Shown: positions 9,901 through 18,492 of the stretch, piece by piece | How the letters are laid out: the number at the start of each line of letters is the position of its first letter | Position numbering within the stretch: the stretch's first letter is position 1 | Source of the DNA: UBA7430 sp002478765 | Lineage (GTDB): Bacteria; Bacteroidota; Bacteroidia; Flavobacteriales; UBA7430 | Length of the DNA stretch: 64,000 nt | Direction: 5' to 3' | Assembly: GCA_943789355.1 (NCBI GenBank) | Contig: CALSTU010000002.1 | Location: 372,001 to 436,000, forward strand | Made by a program: the position numbers and the translations under genes | Notes under the pieces: model-generated | What the model saw: only the letters and a program-made list of their open reading frames with translations | Told to the model about the DNA's origin: nothing | The model's database searches: none

Positions 9901-10421
9901 TCATCTCTCAACAGTTCTATCCAAAGGTTTATGAAGACTTTTTCAAACACAGAGAAGAGTTTGGTGAAGTATCATACGTGCCATCAAAAGCATTCTTCTA
10001 TGGCTTGGATATCAACGAGGAAATCATTGTTGAAATTGTTCAAGGTAAACGACTTATCGTAAGACTTCAATACGTCACAGAGCCGGATGAGGATGGAATA
10101 CGTCAAGTATTCTTCAAATTGAACGGACAAACTCGTGTTATCGATGTTAAGGATCGTTCATTCCAAACCACTAAAATTGCTCACCGAAAAGTAGAAGCCG
10201 AGAATGAAATTGGTGCACCACTTCAAGGAAAGCTTTCTAAAGTATTGGTGAAAAGTGGTGAAGAGGTTGAGAAAAACACACCTTTATTCATTATTGAGGC
10301 AATGAAAATGGAGTCTACGGTAACGGCGCCTTTTGCTGGTAAAGTTCAAAAGGTTCACCTCAAAGCTGGCATCATTGTTCAGCAAGATGATTTGGTTGTA
10401 GAACTAAAGAGTGGATCATAG
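6963..10421 (+). CDS. pyc: Pyruvate carboxylase
   Basis: The 1152-residue single-chain enzyme has the canonical order. A biotin carboxylase domain occupies about 10-460, with the glycine-rich ATP loop AVAGGGGRGMRVV and EVNPRVQVEHTITEE. A carboxyltransferase domain starts near 537 with FRDAHQSLLATRMRT and holds the metal-binding LHTHDTSG, and a PYC_OADA linker follows. A C-terminal biotinyl domain has the biotin-accepting Lys1115 in EAMKMEST. It carboxylates pyruvate to oxaloacetate, an anaplerotic reaction in the cytosol. The length equals that of homotetrameric single-chain enzymes, so nothing is missing. It appears to be a one-gene unit. Confidence 0.97.
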   Translation: MEKQLKNIKKLLVANRGEIAIRVMRAGTELKIRTIAIFTYEDRYSLHRYKADEAYQIGPDEEPLKPYLDIEEIIKLAKKVGADAIHPGYGFLSENVNFVKRCQEEGIIFVGPEPEVMDRLGDKVSAKKIARACEVPLIEDNQKKLTDIKIVKSEAKNIGFPIMIKAVAGGGGRGMRVVRSEDELELLFNEAKGEAVRAFGDGTMFMEKFVDKPKHIEVQIMGDNYGNLVHLFERDCSVQRRFQKVVEVAPCVSISDTTKKNLYDYALRIAKYVNYNNVGTVEFLVDQEENIYFIEVNPRVQVEHTITEEVTGVDIVRSQILIANGHQLSDTCIFINGQDDVKCLGYAIQCRITTEDPENNFRPDFGKIIAYRNAGGFGIRLDEGSSYPGVKISPFFDSMLVKVSAKGRTLWGAADRLFRTLQEFRIRGVKTNIAFLENVISHDDFIKGKCTVNFIQEHDELFDFKKRKDRGTKLLRYLSEVIVNGNPDVKQVDRNKKFILPAVPEFDQFQAAPAGTKQMLDKLGPDQFSQWLKNEKKIHYTDTTFRDAHQSLLATRMRTFDMLNVAESFSKNIPEVFSMEVWGGATFDVAMRFLKECPWKRLEYLRKSIPNVLLQMLIRGSNGVGYKAYPDNLVERFIAEAGSKGIDVFRIFDSLNWLEGMKVSIKAVKEQTNSLAEVCVCYTGDIHDPSEKKYTLDYYSDLARRIEDEGAHILAIKDMAGLLKPYAATELIGTLKEKVNIPIHLHTHDTSGLQLATYLKSVEAGVDVVDLAVSSMSGLTSQPSFNSMLAMMEGHERENKIDLKSLNSYSNYWEGVREYYYPFESGLKASTAEVFDHEIPGGQYSNLRPQARALGLEEQFETIKENYATVNEMFGNIVKVTPSSKVVGDMALFMTSNGLSKEDVLNNGTELSYPDSVINFFKGDLGQPVGGFPKELQKQILKGDTPIEGRPNVHLEPVDFEKGFKDFKRKFDKDSSFTDFISQQFYPKVYEDFFKHREEFGEVSYVPSKAFFYGLDINEEIIVEIVQGKRLIVRLQYVTEPDEDGIRQVFFKLNGQTRVIDVKDRSFQTTKIAHRKVEAENEIGAPLQGKLSKVLVKSGEEVEKNTPLFIIEAMKMESTVTAPFAGKVQKVHLKAGIIVQQDDLVVELKSGS

Positions 10422-10443
10422 AAGAAGCCTTGACTCAAATTGA

Positions 10444-10812
10444 TCAAGTAGACAAGTTAATCTCGACCAGTCCTTTATAATTTATAAAGGACTCTTGTCC
10501 TTTCCTTGGTTGAGCCATCATATCATTAGCGTCCGCTATACCGACACCCGCATACAAAAGGCGCGCTTTCTTATCGATAGCGTGCTTTTTCATTTTCAGC
10601 ATCCACGATTCATCGTAACTTTCGGGATTTTCAGGAAAAGTGACGGTTCGAACCAAAACAAAAAAAACTTCCTTTTCATTTTTCATACAAACGAATTGAG
10701 GGGAACTACCGGATTCACTTTTTATGGCTAAAAACTCAAAGCCATTCTCCTCAAGGTGTTTCCCCACAACATTCATTCCCATTTGATGTAATTCTTGTCT
10801 CTTAAGTTCCAT
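10444..10812 (-). CDS. Conserved hypothetical protein, about 120 residues
   Basis: The 122-residue soluble product begins MELKRQELHQMGMNVVGKHLEENGFEF in sense (quoted only in part: residues 1-16 are charged, then NGFEFLAIKSE). It has an alternating beta/alpha pattern: a strand with VCMKNEKEVFFVLVRTV, then ARLLYAGVGIADAND, then a final strand YKGLVEINL. I recall similar flavobacterial proteins being labelled as a subunit of Na+-translocating NADH-quinone reductase, but nothing here (no ferredoxin cysteines, no FAD motif) supports that name. The shape is reminiscent of small nuclease-like folds, but that is only an impression. It is convergent with pyruvate carboxylase, 22 bases away. Confidence 0.75.
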   Translation of the reverse strand: MELKRQELHQMGMNVVGKHLEENGFEFLAIKSESGSSPQFVCMKNEKEVFFVLVRTVTFPENPESYDESWMLKMKKHAIDKKARLLYAGVGIADANDMMAQPRKGQESFINYKGLVEINLST

Positions 10813-10982
10813 GTTACAAATTTACGCAAAAGATGCCATCAGACGGCTCCGCAGGAGCAACTTATATGATGACACTGAACTGACTTTTAAAATCAACCGT
10901 TAGACGCTCAAACGCTCTCAAAGGGTACTTGATAAAGCCGGTAAGTGTTAATTACAAACGGATTGGTCTTTAAATAAACAAA

Positions 10983-11009
10983 AAAAGGCTTCGATGAACG
11001 AAGCCTTTT
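10983..11009 (-). terminator. Rho-independent terminator after tRNA-His
   Basis: An 11-bp perfect stem, AAAAGGCTTCG / CGAAGCCTTTT, has a five-base loop. Read on the minus strand it is followed by a run of T, so it would end the tRNA-His transcript. It also has a shorter T-run on the plus strand. Confidence 0.8.
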
Positions 11010-11016
11010 GGCATTT

Positions 11017-11092
11017 GGGTGGAAGATGGGATTCGAACCCACGGCCTCCGGAACCACAATCCGGCGCTCTAACCAACTGAGCTACAACCACC
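11017..11092 (-). tRNA. tRNA-His (GTG anticodon)
   Basis: Read on the minus strand the sequence folds into a tRNA. The D arm is GCTC...GAGC. The anticodon stem CCGGA/TCCGG holds the loop TTGTGGT with anticodon GTG, and the T arm has TTCGAAT. An extra G precedes the acceptor stem and faces a C at position 73, the identity feature of tRNA-His. CCA is not fully encoded. As written, acceptor positions 5 and 6 (T,T) face T,T on the 3' strand, giving two apparent mismatches in an otherwise normal stem. A terminator follows directly. Confidence 0.93.
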
Positions 11093-11194
11093 ATTTTAAC
11101 GGATGCAAATATAAATTTATTTATTTACATCACATCAAAATTATCAGCAAAAATTAGACAATTACAAGTGCGACTAAGAAGCAATAGACAAGAA

Positions 11195-11225
11195 TTGTAA
11201 ATCGCCTATTATTGAACTAACTTTG
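11195..11225 (+). promoter_or_regulatory. Promoter of the copper ATPase gene
   Basis: TTG (11195-11197), 20 bases and TAACTTTG (11218-11225) match the Bacteroidota housekeeping promoter at canonical spacing, 18 bases before the start codon. Confidence 0.7.
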
Positions 11226-11243
11226 GAAAAAAGGACACCATAA

Positions 11244-13361
11244 ATGGCTACAATATATCTTTATAAAGTCGAAGGCATTCATTGCATAAACTGTGTAAAT
11301 GGTATAAAAAGTCTTTTAAACAAAAAAAACATCAATCGTGTCCATATCGATCTTACCAAAGGAGTGGTTGACGTAAAAACATCTGATTATACTCGTGAGG
11401 AAGTTCAAGGATTAATCGAAAGTCTGGGCTACAAAGCTCAACCCTATAAGTCGGGCGCTAAGAAAGATTTAAAACTTGAGTACTTTCTCCTGTGTAGCAT
11501 CCTGTTGAGTCTTCCTCTACTGGGGCATATGTTTGTCCACAAAGATCATATTCTACAAAATCCTTGGCTGCAGATATCTCTGAGTACACCTGTTCTCATT
11601 ATGGGATATCATCACTTTGCGCTAGGAGCCTTTCGCTCCATCAGGAATCTAAAACCAAACATGAATGTTCTTATACTGATAGGGACAACCGCTGCATACC
11701 TCTACAGCCTCTTGGGATGGTTGTTGAGTAACAACCCAGAAGAATTGCATCAATATCTATTTTTTGAAACATCAGCAACCATCATCACACTTGTATTTCT
11801 TGGGAATTATTTTGAAAAAAGTTCTATAGCGAAGACAACTTCAGCGATAGACGTCTTAGAAAAATTACAATCCAAAGAAGCCCACAAAGAAGTAACTGGC
11901 AAACTAATCAAATGCACGATTTCTGAATTAAAAATTGGCGACATCATTATCATCAATCAAGGGGAGTCTGTGCCTATTGATTGTGAAGTCATTTGGGGGA
12001 GTTGTTCGGTCGATGAAAGCATGATCTCTGGTGAAAGCATTCCCGTTCACAAAACGAAACAAAACAAAATTATTGGAGGAACGCTCCTACTCGAAGGCTC
12101 CGTTAAATGTAAAGTTCTTACCAATCTTGAGAACACCACGCTGACTCAAATCATTGAACAGGTAAAGCATGCCCAAGAAAATCCACCGAAAATTCAACGC
12201 CTGGGTGATAAGATCAGCAACTACTTTGTCCCAAGCGTCATTATTATAGCAATCTTCACCTACCTAACCAATCATTTCCTCTTCCATATTGATTCTCAGG
12301 AATCGTTCCTCAGAGCCATCGCAGTTTTAGTAATTTCTTGCCCCTGTGCTATGGGTTTAGCTACACCCACCGCTGTAATGGTAGGGGTAGGAAGAGCAGC
12401 GAAAAATGGCATACTCATTAAAAGTGGTGCGGCAATTGAACTTTTTAGTCAAACTGAAAAAATCATTTTTGACAAAACAGGAACACTCACTGACGGTAAA
12501 TTTAAAATTCGAGAAATTAAAAAGTGGAATGAAAACCACCCCGTAGAGAGCATCATCTACGAACTCGAAAAACATGCTTCTCATCCCATTGCAAAATCAT
12601 TGGTAAAGCATCTGGAAAAGCACCAATCAAACTTGGTTTTCAATTGGCTAAAAGAATACAAAGGGAAAGGGTTTGAGGCAACGGATGCACTAGGCAACAA
12701 CTACCAACTGGGCTCCGCTCAATTTACGAAAGTAGACGATTTAAAACTTATGGACGACTATCAGTTGTTTCTTAAAATCAATCAAGAAATGGTTGCTGCC
12801 GTATCCATTGTTGATGAAACAAAAATCGGAGCAAAAAGTGTTTTGAAATACTTCAATCAAAAAAATAAAGAAACCGTTTTACTAAGTGGGGATCGAAAAC
12901 TAAAATGCGATGCCCTGTCCGAAGAATTAAATATTCAAACGGTGTATGCAAATCAACTTCCTGAAGACAAGGCTGATAAAATAAAAACTTACGGTCAAAA
13001 ACACACCATCACAATGATTGGTGATGGCATAAACGATGCGCCTGCCCTAGCATATGCTCATGTTGGTGTTTCGTTTCAAAAGGCAACTGATGTTGCTGTT
13101 CAATCAGCATCCATCGTGCTGCTCAATAAAGACATCCAAGCTTTACAAAAAGCACACGAAATCTGCACACATACCTACTTAACCATCAAACAAAATTTAT
13201 TTTGGGCATTAGCATACAACATCATCGCGATACCTTTGGCCTCTATGGGGTATTTAAGTCCAATAATCGCTGCTTTTACCATGGCATTTTCCGACCTTGT
13301 GGTCATCGGAAACTCTATTCGATTGAACTATAAAAACATCGATACGCGATGGCGAAAATAA
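11244..13361 (+). CDS. Heavy-metal P1B-type ATPase, probably Cu(I) exporter
   Basis: The 705-residue product has one N-terminal heavy-metal-associated domain with the metal-binding HCINC motif (Cys14, Cys17), followed by P1B-type membrane segments. The intramembrane metal site is SCPC (Cys366-Pro-Cys368). The phosphorylated Asp410 lies in DKTGTLTDG, the HP motif is in ASHPIAKS, the hinge is GDGINDAP, and two final helices close the protein. The CPC motif with an N-terminal CxxC domain is the Cu+/Ag+ group pattern, so export of copper from the cytosol is the likely role. A histidine- or cation-specific variant cannot be excluded. Its 3' end overlaps the glycosyltransferase gene by 13 bases, implying co-transcription. 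Confidence 0.93.
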   Translation: MATIYLYKVEGIHCINCVNGIKSLLNKKNINRVHIDLTKGVVDVKTSDYTREEVQGLIESLGYKAQPYKSGAKKDLKLEYFLLCSILLSLPLLGHMFVHKDHILQNPWLQISLSTPVLIMGYHHFALGAFRSIRNLKPNMNVLILIGTTAAYLYSLLGWLLSNNPEELHQYLFFETSATIITLVFLGNYFEKSSIAKTTSAIDVLEKLQSKEAHKEVTGKLIKCTISELKIGDIIIINQGESVPIDCEVIWGSCSVDESMISGESIPVHKTKQNKIIGGTLLLEGSVKCKVLTNLENTTLTQIIEQVKHAQENPPKIQRLGDKISNYFVPSVIIIAIFTYLTNHFLFHIDSQESFLRAIAVLVISCPCAMGLATPTAVMVGVGRAAKNGILIKSGAAIELFSQTEKIIFDKTGTLTDGKFKIREIKKWNENHPVESIIYELEKHASHPIAKSLVKHLEKHQSNLVFNWLKEYKGKGFEATDALGNNYQLGSAQFTKVDDLKLMDDYQLFLKINQEMVAAVSIVDETKIGAKSVLKYFNQKNKETVLLSGDRKLKCDALSEELNIQTVYANQLPEDKADKIKTYGQKHTITMIGDGINDAPALAYAHVGVSFQKATDVAVQSASIVLLNKDIQALQKAHEICTHTYLTIKQNLFWALAYNIIAIPLASMGYLSPIIAAFTMAFSDLVVIGNSIRLNYKNIDTRWRK

Positions 13362-14458
13362 AGGTTTTGCATTTGGCTAAGTGGTATCCTAACAAAGAGG
13401 AATGTTTGTTGGGTATATTCGTAAGGAAGCAAATCCATTCCCTACAAACCCGCTGTGATCAAAAAGTCATAAGCTGCGTATTGAGCGAAAAAATTCACGC
13501 TAATATCGTTCGTCTAGAGAATACTAAAAACAACAACCAAGAGGTTGTTTTTTACCACAAAAAAGGTCTATTGAATAAGGTTTTAGTTCTCTGGAGAATC
13601 TGGAAAGAAGCACAATGCTTTCAACCCAACATCGTACATGCTCATGTCTTGGGTTGGTCAAGCATTATGGCTTACTTCTTGAAAATTAAAAAACAAATAC
13701 CATTTCTAATTTCGGAACATTGGGGTGGATATGGAAGAAATGAGTTCACAAAGCTCAGCTCAACATCAAAAATATTAAGAAAAAAATCAGCTCAAAACGC
13801 CCACCAAGTTCTCGTCGTTTCCGAATATCTAAAAAAAGACATGTTAAAATGTGGTATTCATGCGAATTACAAGACTGTTGGGAATGTGGTAGACGGAAAG
13901 GTTTTGCCCCTTAAAAAAAACAAAACATTCAGCTTTGTATTTGCCGGAGATCTCATTCAAAAAACCAAAAATGTAAAAGGGATTCTGGAGGCTTTTAGAG
14001 ATCTTTTACAATCAAATAAAGACATCCAGCTGGACATCATCGGAGATGGGAAAGACTCAACTTACTACAAAGACCTTTCAGATAAACTAAAGCTGAATAG
14101 TCATATCTATTTCCATGGGAACCAAAGCAATGACTACGTTTTTAAGATGCTTTCTCAATCGCATGCTTTGATACTCAATAGTTATTTTGAAACCTTTTCT
14201 GTGGTCTGCGCAGAGGCACTCTTATGTGGAGTTCCAGTCATTTCTACCAAATGTGGAGGTCCAGAAAGCTTTTTGAATGACGAAACCGGAATTCTAATTG
14301 ATCACAGCAGTAAGGAAGAACTTACAAAAGCTATGGAGACTATGATAAACAATTATGACAGATATGAACCGGAAAAACTAAAACGCAAAGTTCTTGCGTT
14401 TAGCCCTGAAGTCATTGGCGAAAAAATACATCGAGAATACCTAAGCATACTCAATTGA
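13349..14458 (+). CDS. Glycosyltransferase family 4 protein
   Basis: The 369-residue product has a GT-B fold pattern. The N-terminal half contains KWYPNKEECLLGIFVRKQ and VHAHVLGWSS. The C-terminal half has the GT1/GT4 donor domain: FVFAGDLIQKTKNVKGILEA, then LDIIGDGKD, IYFHGNQSND, and the EAx7E-like NSYFETFSVVCAEALLCG followed by PVISTKCGGPESF. Retaining enzymes of this family transfer sugars from nucleotide-sugars to glycolipids or glycans at the inner membrane. It starts inside the copper ATPase gene and is convergent with a polysaccharide flippase (eight-base overlap of the 3' ends), which suggests a role in cell-surface glycan. Acceptor and sugar are unknown. Confidence 0.9.
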   Translation: MAKIKVLHLAKWYPNKEECLLGIFVRKQIHSLQTRCDQKVISCVLSEKIHANIVRLENTKNNNQEVVFYHKKGLLNKVLVLWRIWKEAQCFQPNIVHAHVLGWSSIMAYFLKIKKQIPFLISEHWGGYGRNEFTKLSSTSKILRKKSAQNAHQVLVVSEYLKKDMLKCGIHANYKTVGNVVDGKVLPLKKNKTFSFVFAGDLIQKTKNVKGILEAFRDLLQSNKDIQLDIIGDGKDSTYYKDLSDKLKLNSHIYFHGNQSNDYVFKMLSQSHALILNSYFETFSVVCAEALLCGVPVISTKCGGPESFLNDETGILIDHSSKEELTKAMETMINNYDRYEPEKLKRKVLAFSPEVIGEKIHREYLSILN

Positions 14459-15680
14459 TTCTTTTCAAATAACAGTAAAACAAAACAAAGGATACGAGGC
14501 CCGAGAGCCAGAGCAATACACTGGTTACTACAGCTGCACCAATAATCCCCCAGGCATGAATTGCATAAAAATTGAGAACTCCATTTAAAATAAGAATGAC
14601 AAAGGCTACAAAAGCATTCCAATTGGATTTACCAACCGATGCTAATAGATTTCCAAAAGGAATTCTAAAAACAAATGCCCCTACCATACCGATTACTAAA
14701 ACTTGAAACAAAGGTACGGCATCAACATAAACATCTCCAAATAACTGAACGATGATGAAATCAGCCATCAAAAAAAGAAACAATCCAAGCACAAGGGCTA
14801 AAAGTGAGAAAACTTTGAAATACTCTTTTGCAAATCGAGTCAAATAACTCTTGTCAACACTGTGTTTCGCTAAATCAGCATAATGCGTCGTGATGTACGA
14901 GTTCGGAATGAAAAATAAAGCCAAGGGAATAATACTTGCCGACTTGTAGACTGCTACTTGCTTTGAGTCTTGTATCAGTTGAGCTACCAAAAATACATCC
15001 AAGGAATACATCAGCTGTGAAGCAACAGCTCCCATACCCACCCAAAATCCGTAAGAATAATAATTTCGAGGAATCTTTATGCGCTGAACCAAAGTCAATT
15101 TGATCATGGGGAAAGCCAAAATCAAGGGAATCGTAACAAGAACAACCAGATAGGCAAGAGATCCATAGAAATAGGCTGAGCCACAACCAAGAATTAAAAT
15201 TATGAAAGAAGCCAAAGCATCAACTCCAGCATATTTCTTATTCTGAAAACACACCCTATATTTAATTTTCACCAGTTCAATCAAAAAGAAACTGAACAAA
15301 TAAACAACACCACAATAAAGCAATGAAGACGTATTACCCATGGGGTTGTTGAGCCAAGGTGTTAAGGCAATTAGTATTGTAGCGCTTAGTGCTGTCAACA
15401 ACAAACCCCGACTCGTGCTGTATTGAAACAATTCTTCTCTTTTGGAGTCGCTCTCAAGCAAAGGAGCAAAACGCAAGTAAGCGTGCTGCATACCACCGCC
15501 AGAAAAAGGAATGAAAAAAGCAAGTGCTGAAAGTACGTATGATAAGACTCCGAAATCTTCTGGATTTAGAACACGAATCAACACCAATGAAGTCGAAAAA
15601 CTACAAATCTTGGTAAACAAAGACGAAGCCAGGACATAATCTCCGTCTCTTTTTTTAAAGTTTCTCAAAAAATCTATCAA
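14451..15680 (-). CDS. Polysaccharide/oligosaccharide flippase, Wzx-like (MOP superfamily)
   Basis: This 409-residue protein has about 12 hydrophobic helices. The N-terminal pattern (ASSLFTKICSFSTSLVLIRV, then LNPEDFGVLSYVLSALAFF) is typical of Polysacc_synt/Wzx proteins. The later segment PLFQVLVIGMVGAFVFRIPFG is also characteristic. Such proteins flip lipid-linked glycans across the inner membrane. The gene is convergent with the glycosyltransferase and overlaps its end, so the two are neighbours by function rather than in one transcript. The substrate is not deducible. Confidence 0.87.
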   Translation of the reverse strand: MIDFLRNFKKRDGDYVLASSLFTKICSFSTSLVLIRVLNPEDFGVLSYVLSALAFFIPFSGGGMQHAYLRFAPLLESDSKREELFQYSTSRGLLLTALSATILIALTPWLNNPMGNTSSLLYCGVVYLFSFFLIELVKIKYRVCFQNKKYAGVDALASFIILILGCGSAYFYGSLAYLVVLVTIPLILAFPMIKLTLVQRIKIPRNYYSYGFWVGMGAVASQLMYSLDVFLVAQLIQDSKQVAVYKSASIIPLALFFIPNSYITTHYADLAKHSVDKSYLTRFAKEYFKVFSLLALVLGLFLFLMADFIIVQLFGDVYVDAVPLFQVLVIGMVGAFVFRIPFGNLLASVGKSNWNAFVAFVILILNGVLNFYAIHAWGIIGAAVVTSVLLWLSGLVSFVLFYCYLKRIN

Positions 15681-15986
15681 ACGTTCAGTCTTTCTAAGGA
15701 ATCATAAACATAGTGAAATCCTTACAATTCGAAAGGGTTATTTAGGAAATCGCATCGCGATTGGGTCACCAATAAAGGAAGCTTGTTATTTTTATTTTTA
15801 AAAATATAAAACTAAATTTGTATTTATATTTATCATCCTACCTTGACTCCTCCCTCCTTCCGATTAAATTGATATTGTAAGTCTCAATACTCCCCCTGCA
15901 TAAGCAGTCCCCAATGTCATTGACATGAAACCTGCTTACAAAATCTATCGCAAGTTCTTTTATTAATAACACTTATATAAAATCAA
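15681..15986. other. Intergenic region with a nested inverted repeat
   Basis: No gene is visible in these 306 bases between the flippase and the T9SS protein. The stretch 15780-15840 is nearly pure A/T, with TAAATTTG (15813-15820) fitting a -7 box. At 15901-15938 an outer inverted repeat (TAAGCAG / CTGCTTA) encloses the perfect 6-1-6 palindrome ATGTCATTGACAT (15914-15926). The two centres differ by half a base. The structure ends 48 bases before the downstream ATG. Confidence 0.6.
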
Positions 15987-17885
15987 ATGAAAAAAAAGAT
16001 CCTAATTGGAACATTTAGCATTTTAGCAAGCGTCTGTTTGCAAGCTCAAAACAAATTGATAGAACCAAACAAACATGCCGAAACTAAAGCGCATAACATA
16101 CGTTTTGAAACCGATCGTGTGGATCGTCCAAACCTCGATTTCTCCCAAAGTAATAGAGAAACTAACTTAAGTACTCCAAAGATATACGCCAATGGAATCT
16201 CGGAACAAATCATAGGCCAAACTTATTACGACCTACAGACCAACAATTCGATTCAAAACAGACTTCTGGTTCATAGTGATCAAAGTATTTCAACCGTTTG
16301 GACAATGAACCCCAGTAATGACCAAGATGCTCAATATCCAAATCGAGGAACAGGATATAACTATTTCGATGGAAACTCCTGGCTTCCGAAACCTTTGAGT
16401 AGAATTGAATCAAAAAAAACAGGATGGCCATCAGTGGCAGCATTAGACAACATGCCTGTCGTTAGCGCACATTCAAATTTAGAAGAGAAGGTCACGTGGA
16501 CCACAAAAGTAACAAGGTCCGAAGATCGTTGGTCAGAAGCTAAATCTGTTTACAAAATAGGTTCAAACAAGTCGTTAAAACAGATGTGGCCAAGAATAAA
16601 GGTGGGAGGACCCGATGGAAAATCCATTCACCTAATTTCTCACACCTATGACAGTAATATTGACAGCAACCTCGTCGCTTACAGTAGGTCACTAGATGGC
16701 GGAGAAACATGGGATATCGTGGACACCATATTCCCTGAAATTGGAAGAGATTTTTTCTTGAATCTGGATGCAGATGCATATGCTATGGATGTTAGGGGTG
16801 AAACCGTTGCGTTCGTAATAGGAGACAAATGGACCGATATTGTTCTCATGAAATCAAACGATAATGGATCGACCTGGACTAAAACAATCATCCGAGATCA
16901 TCCCATAACAATTTTCAATGACGATGTTATAATTGATGAAACGACAAATCCAGATTCCAATGGAAGAATAGATAATACCGACGGTTCATTCAGTATATCA
17001 TTAGATGCAAACAACAATGCACATGTATTCTTTGGTCTCATGAGCTATTCTAATAAATCCATCAATGACGACATCTGGGAGTACTACCCTTTATCGGATG
17101 GAATTATGTATTGGAATGAAGAAAAAATGAGCTTAAATAAAATTGTAAGTATCATTGATCTGAATCAAGACAACAGGCTAAACATAGATAGCTCATTGTA
17201 CATAGCAAATTACGGAATTAGATCCCTGACCAGCTTTCCCACAAGCACCATTGCAAATAATGGCGACCTGTACTTGGGCTACTCAAGTGTCATGGAATCT
17301 TTATACAGCGACCAGATTGAAGCAGGAAACAATGGAAATGAAAATTACTTACAACACTACCGTCACCCCTATTTGATAAAGTCGGAAGACAACGGCAATA
17401 GTTGGTCAGACCCAATGGATTTGATGGAAGAAATTACAAATCCAATTACTGGGGATCCACTACAAGAAGGTGTGTTTGGTTGCCTCGGAAATGTCGTCGA
17501 TGATTTTATACACTTTACCTACCAAAGAGACCAATTACCCGGCATGAATATTAGTGGCGATAAAGACCCTGTTACGAAAAATGATATTGTATACCTCAAA
17601 ATACCCGTAACAGTATTTAGCTTAACTTCAGAAGAAGTACAAAGGGAAAGTGCTGAATTCCAACTATTTCCGAACCCTTCTAGTGAGACCATCAACATTC
17701 AACTGAACAAAAACGATGCGGGGGCTGTGGTTAAGGTAATCAACATATTAGGAGAAGCGGTCGCCATCAAGAATATAACGGGCTACAAAACCCAAATGAA
17801 TATAGAGTCGCTCAAACCAGGTATATATTCCGTGTCAATTGAAACTGAAACCAAAAAAATGGTGAAAAATCTGCTGATACAATAA
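15987..17885 (+). CDS. T9SS-exported protein with sialidase-like (BNR) repeats
   Basis: The 632-residue product has a signal peptide (residues 1-20, ending LQAQ). The central part contains repeated aspartate-box-like segments, SRSLDGGETWDIV, SNDNGSTWTKT and SEDNGNSWSDP. This SxDxGxTW pattern occurs in beta-propellers of the sialidase/BNR type. The last 75 residues (from about 558, FQLFPNPSSETINIQ to KMVKNLLIQ) form a type A T9SS C-terminal sorting domain, so the protein is predicted to be exported through the type IX secretion system and attached to or released from the cell surface. Enzymatic activity is not evident and no catalytic triad is recognised. It is a single gene, followed by a strong bidirectional terminator. 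Confidence 0.9.
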   Translation: MKKKILIGTFSILASVCLQAQNKLIEPNKHAETKAHNIRFETDRVDRPNLDFSQSNRETNLSTPKIYANGISEQIIGQTYYDLQTNNSIQNRLLVHSDQSISTVWTMNPSNDQDAQYPNRGTGYNYFDGNSWLPKPLSRIESKKTGWPSVAALDNMPVVSAHSNLEEKVTWTTKVTRSEDRWSEAKSVYKIGSNKSLKQMWPRIKVGGPDGKSIHLISHTYDSNIDSNLVAYSRSLDGGETWDIVDTIFPEIGRDFFLNLDADAYAMDVRGETVAFVIGDKWTDIVLMKSNDNGSTWTKTIIRDHPITIFNDDVIIDETTNPDSNGRIDNTDGSFSISLDANNNAHVFFGLMSYSNKSINDDIWEYYPLSDGIMYWNEEKMSLNKIVSIIDLNQDNRLNIDSSLYIANYGIRSLTSFPTSTIANNGDLYLGYSSVMESLYSDQIEAGNNGNENYLQHYRHPYLIKSEDNGNSWSDPMDLMEEITNPITGDPLQEGVFGCLGNVVDDFIHFTYQRDQLPGMNISGDKDPVTKNDIVYLKIPVTVFSLTSEEVQRESAEFQLFPNPSSETINIQLNKNDAGAVVKVINILGEAVAIKNITGYKTQMNIESLKPGIYSVSIETETKKMVKNLLIQ

Positions 17886-17900
17886 CACCATTCGTTCTTA

Positions 17901-17934
17901 AAAAAAGACTGTTTTAACAGTCTTTTTTTTTTTA
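17901..17934. terminator. Bidirectional rho-independent terminator
   Basis: A perfect 14-bp stem (A-run, GACTGTT / AACAGTC, T-run) with a two-base loop lies between the convergent T9SS gene and the DUF4442 gene. T-runs on both strands suit both directions. Confidence 0.85.
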
Positions 17935-17947
17935 ATTCATCACTTTA

Positions 17948-18421
17948 TCATTTACGTTTAAAGGTCCATGTGATTTGAAATGAAGATACACAATCGCCTT
18001 GCGCATCATAGCCTTTAGAATTCATGACACACAATACAGGTTGATCATTAGCAGCAGCTTTCTCTATTGCTTCTTTTACTTTCAAACCATCCTCACAAAC
18101 AAACTCAATGGCACCTATAGCCTTCTTCTTGAAGTCAGCGTTAACATTCATTACCAATAAAGATATTTTCACAGATTGAGCATCTACATAACCCAATGCC
18201 AAAAGACCCGTAGCCAACTCCCCTGCCATAGCCTGACAGGCAAAATACATCGATTTAAAGGGATTTTTGTTCCAAAAGCCATAACGTATGGATACGACAG
18301 CCTTCCCTGAAGTTAACGATTTTACTTTCAACCCAGACAACCACGCAATAGGCAGCTTAGTAATTAAAAACAGTCTGAACATGACGGAATGATTAAACTT
18401 CTTCAAATATGATGCTCGCAT
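17948..18421 (-). CDS. DUF4442 family protein (hotdog thioesterase-like)
   Basis: From the ATG at 18421 the product has 157 residues, beginning MRASYLKKFNHSVMFRL. An upstream in-frame extension would overlap the divergent prenyltransferase gene, so the internal ATG is preferred. The middle carries VKSLTSGKAVVSIRYGFWNKNPFKSMYF in sense (residues about 30-57; the NPFKSMYFA segment matches DUF4442) followed by a central helix QAMAGELATGLLALG. DUF4442 proteins are predicted acyl-CoA thioesterases of the hotdog fold related to PaaI. The substrate is not known. The long helix flanked by strands fits the fold. Confidence 0.8.
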   Translation of the reverse strand: MRASYLKKFNHSVMFRLFLITKLPIAWLSGLKVKSLTSGKAVVSIRYGFWNKNPFKSMYFACQAMAGELATGLLALGYVDAQSVKISLLVMNVNADFKKKAIGAIEFVCEDGLKVKEAIEKAAANDQPVLCVMNSKGYDAQGDCVSSFQITWTFKRK

Positions 18422-18492
18422 TTTGTTGATTTTATAACAAGATAAGAAATCTCCGTCAATTCGATTTTGTATTTTTACATCAAAGAAAAAGC

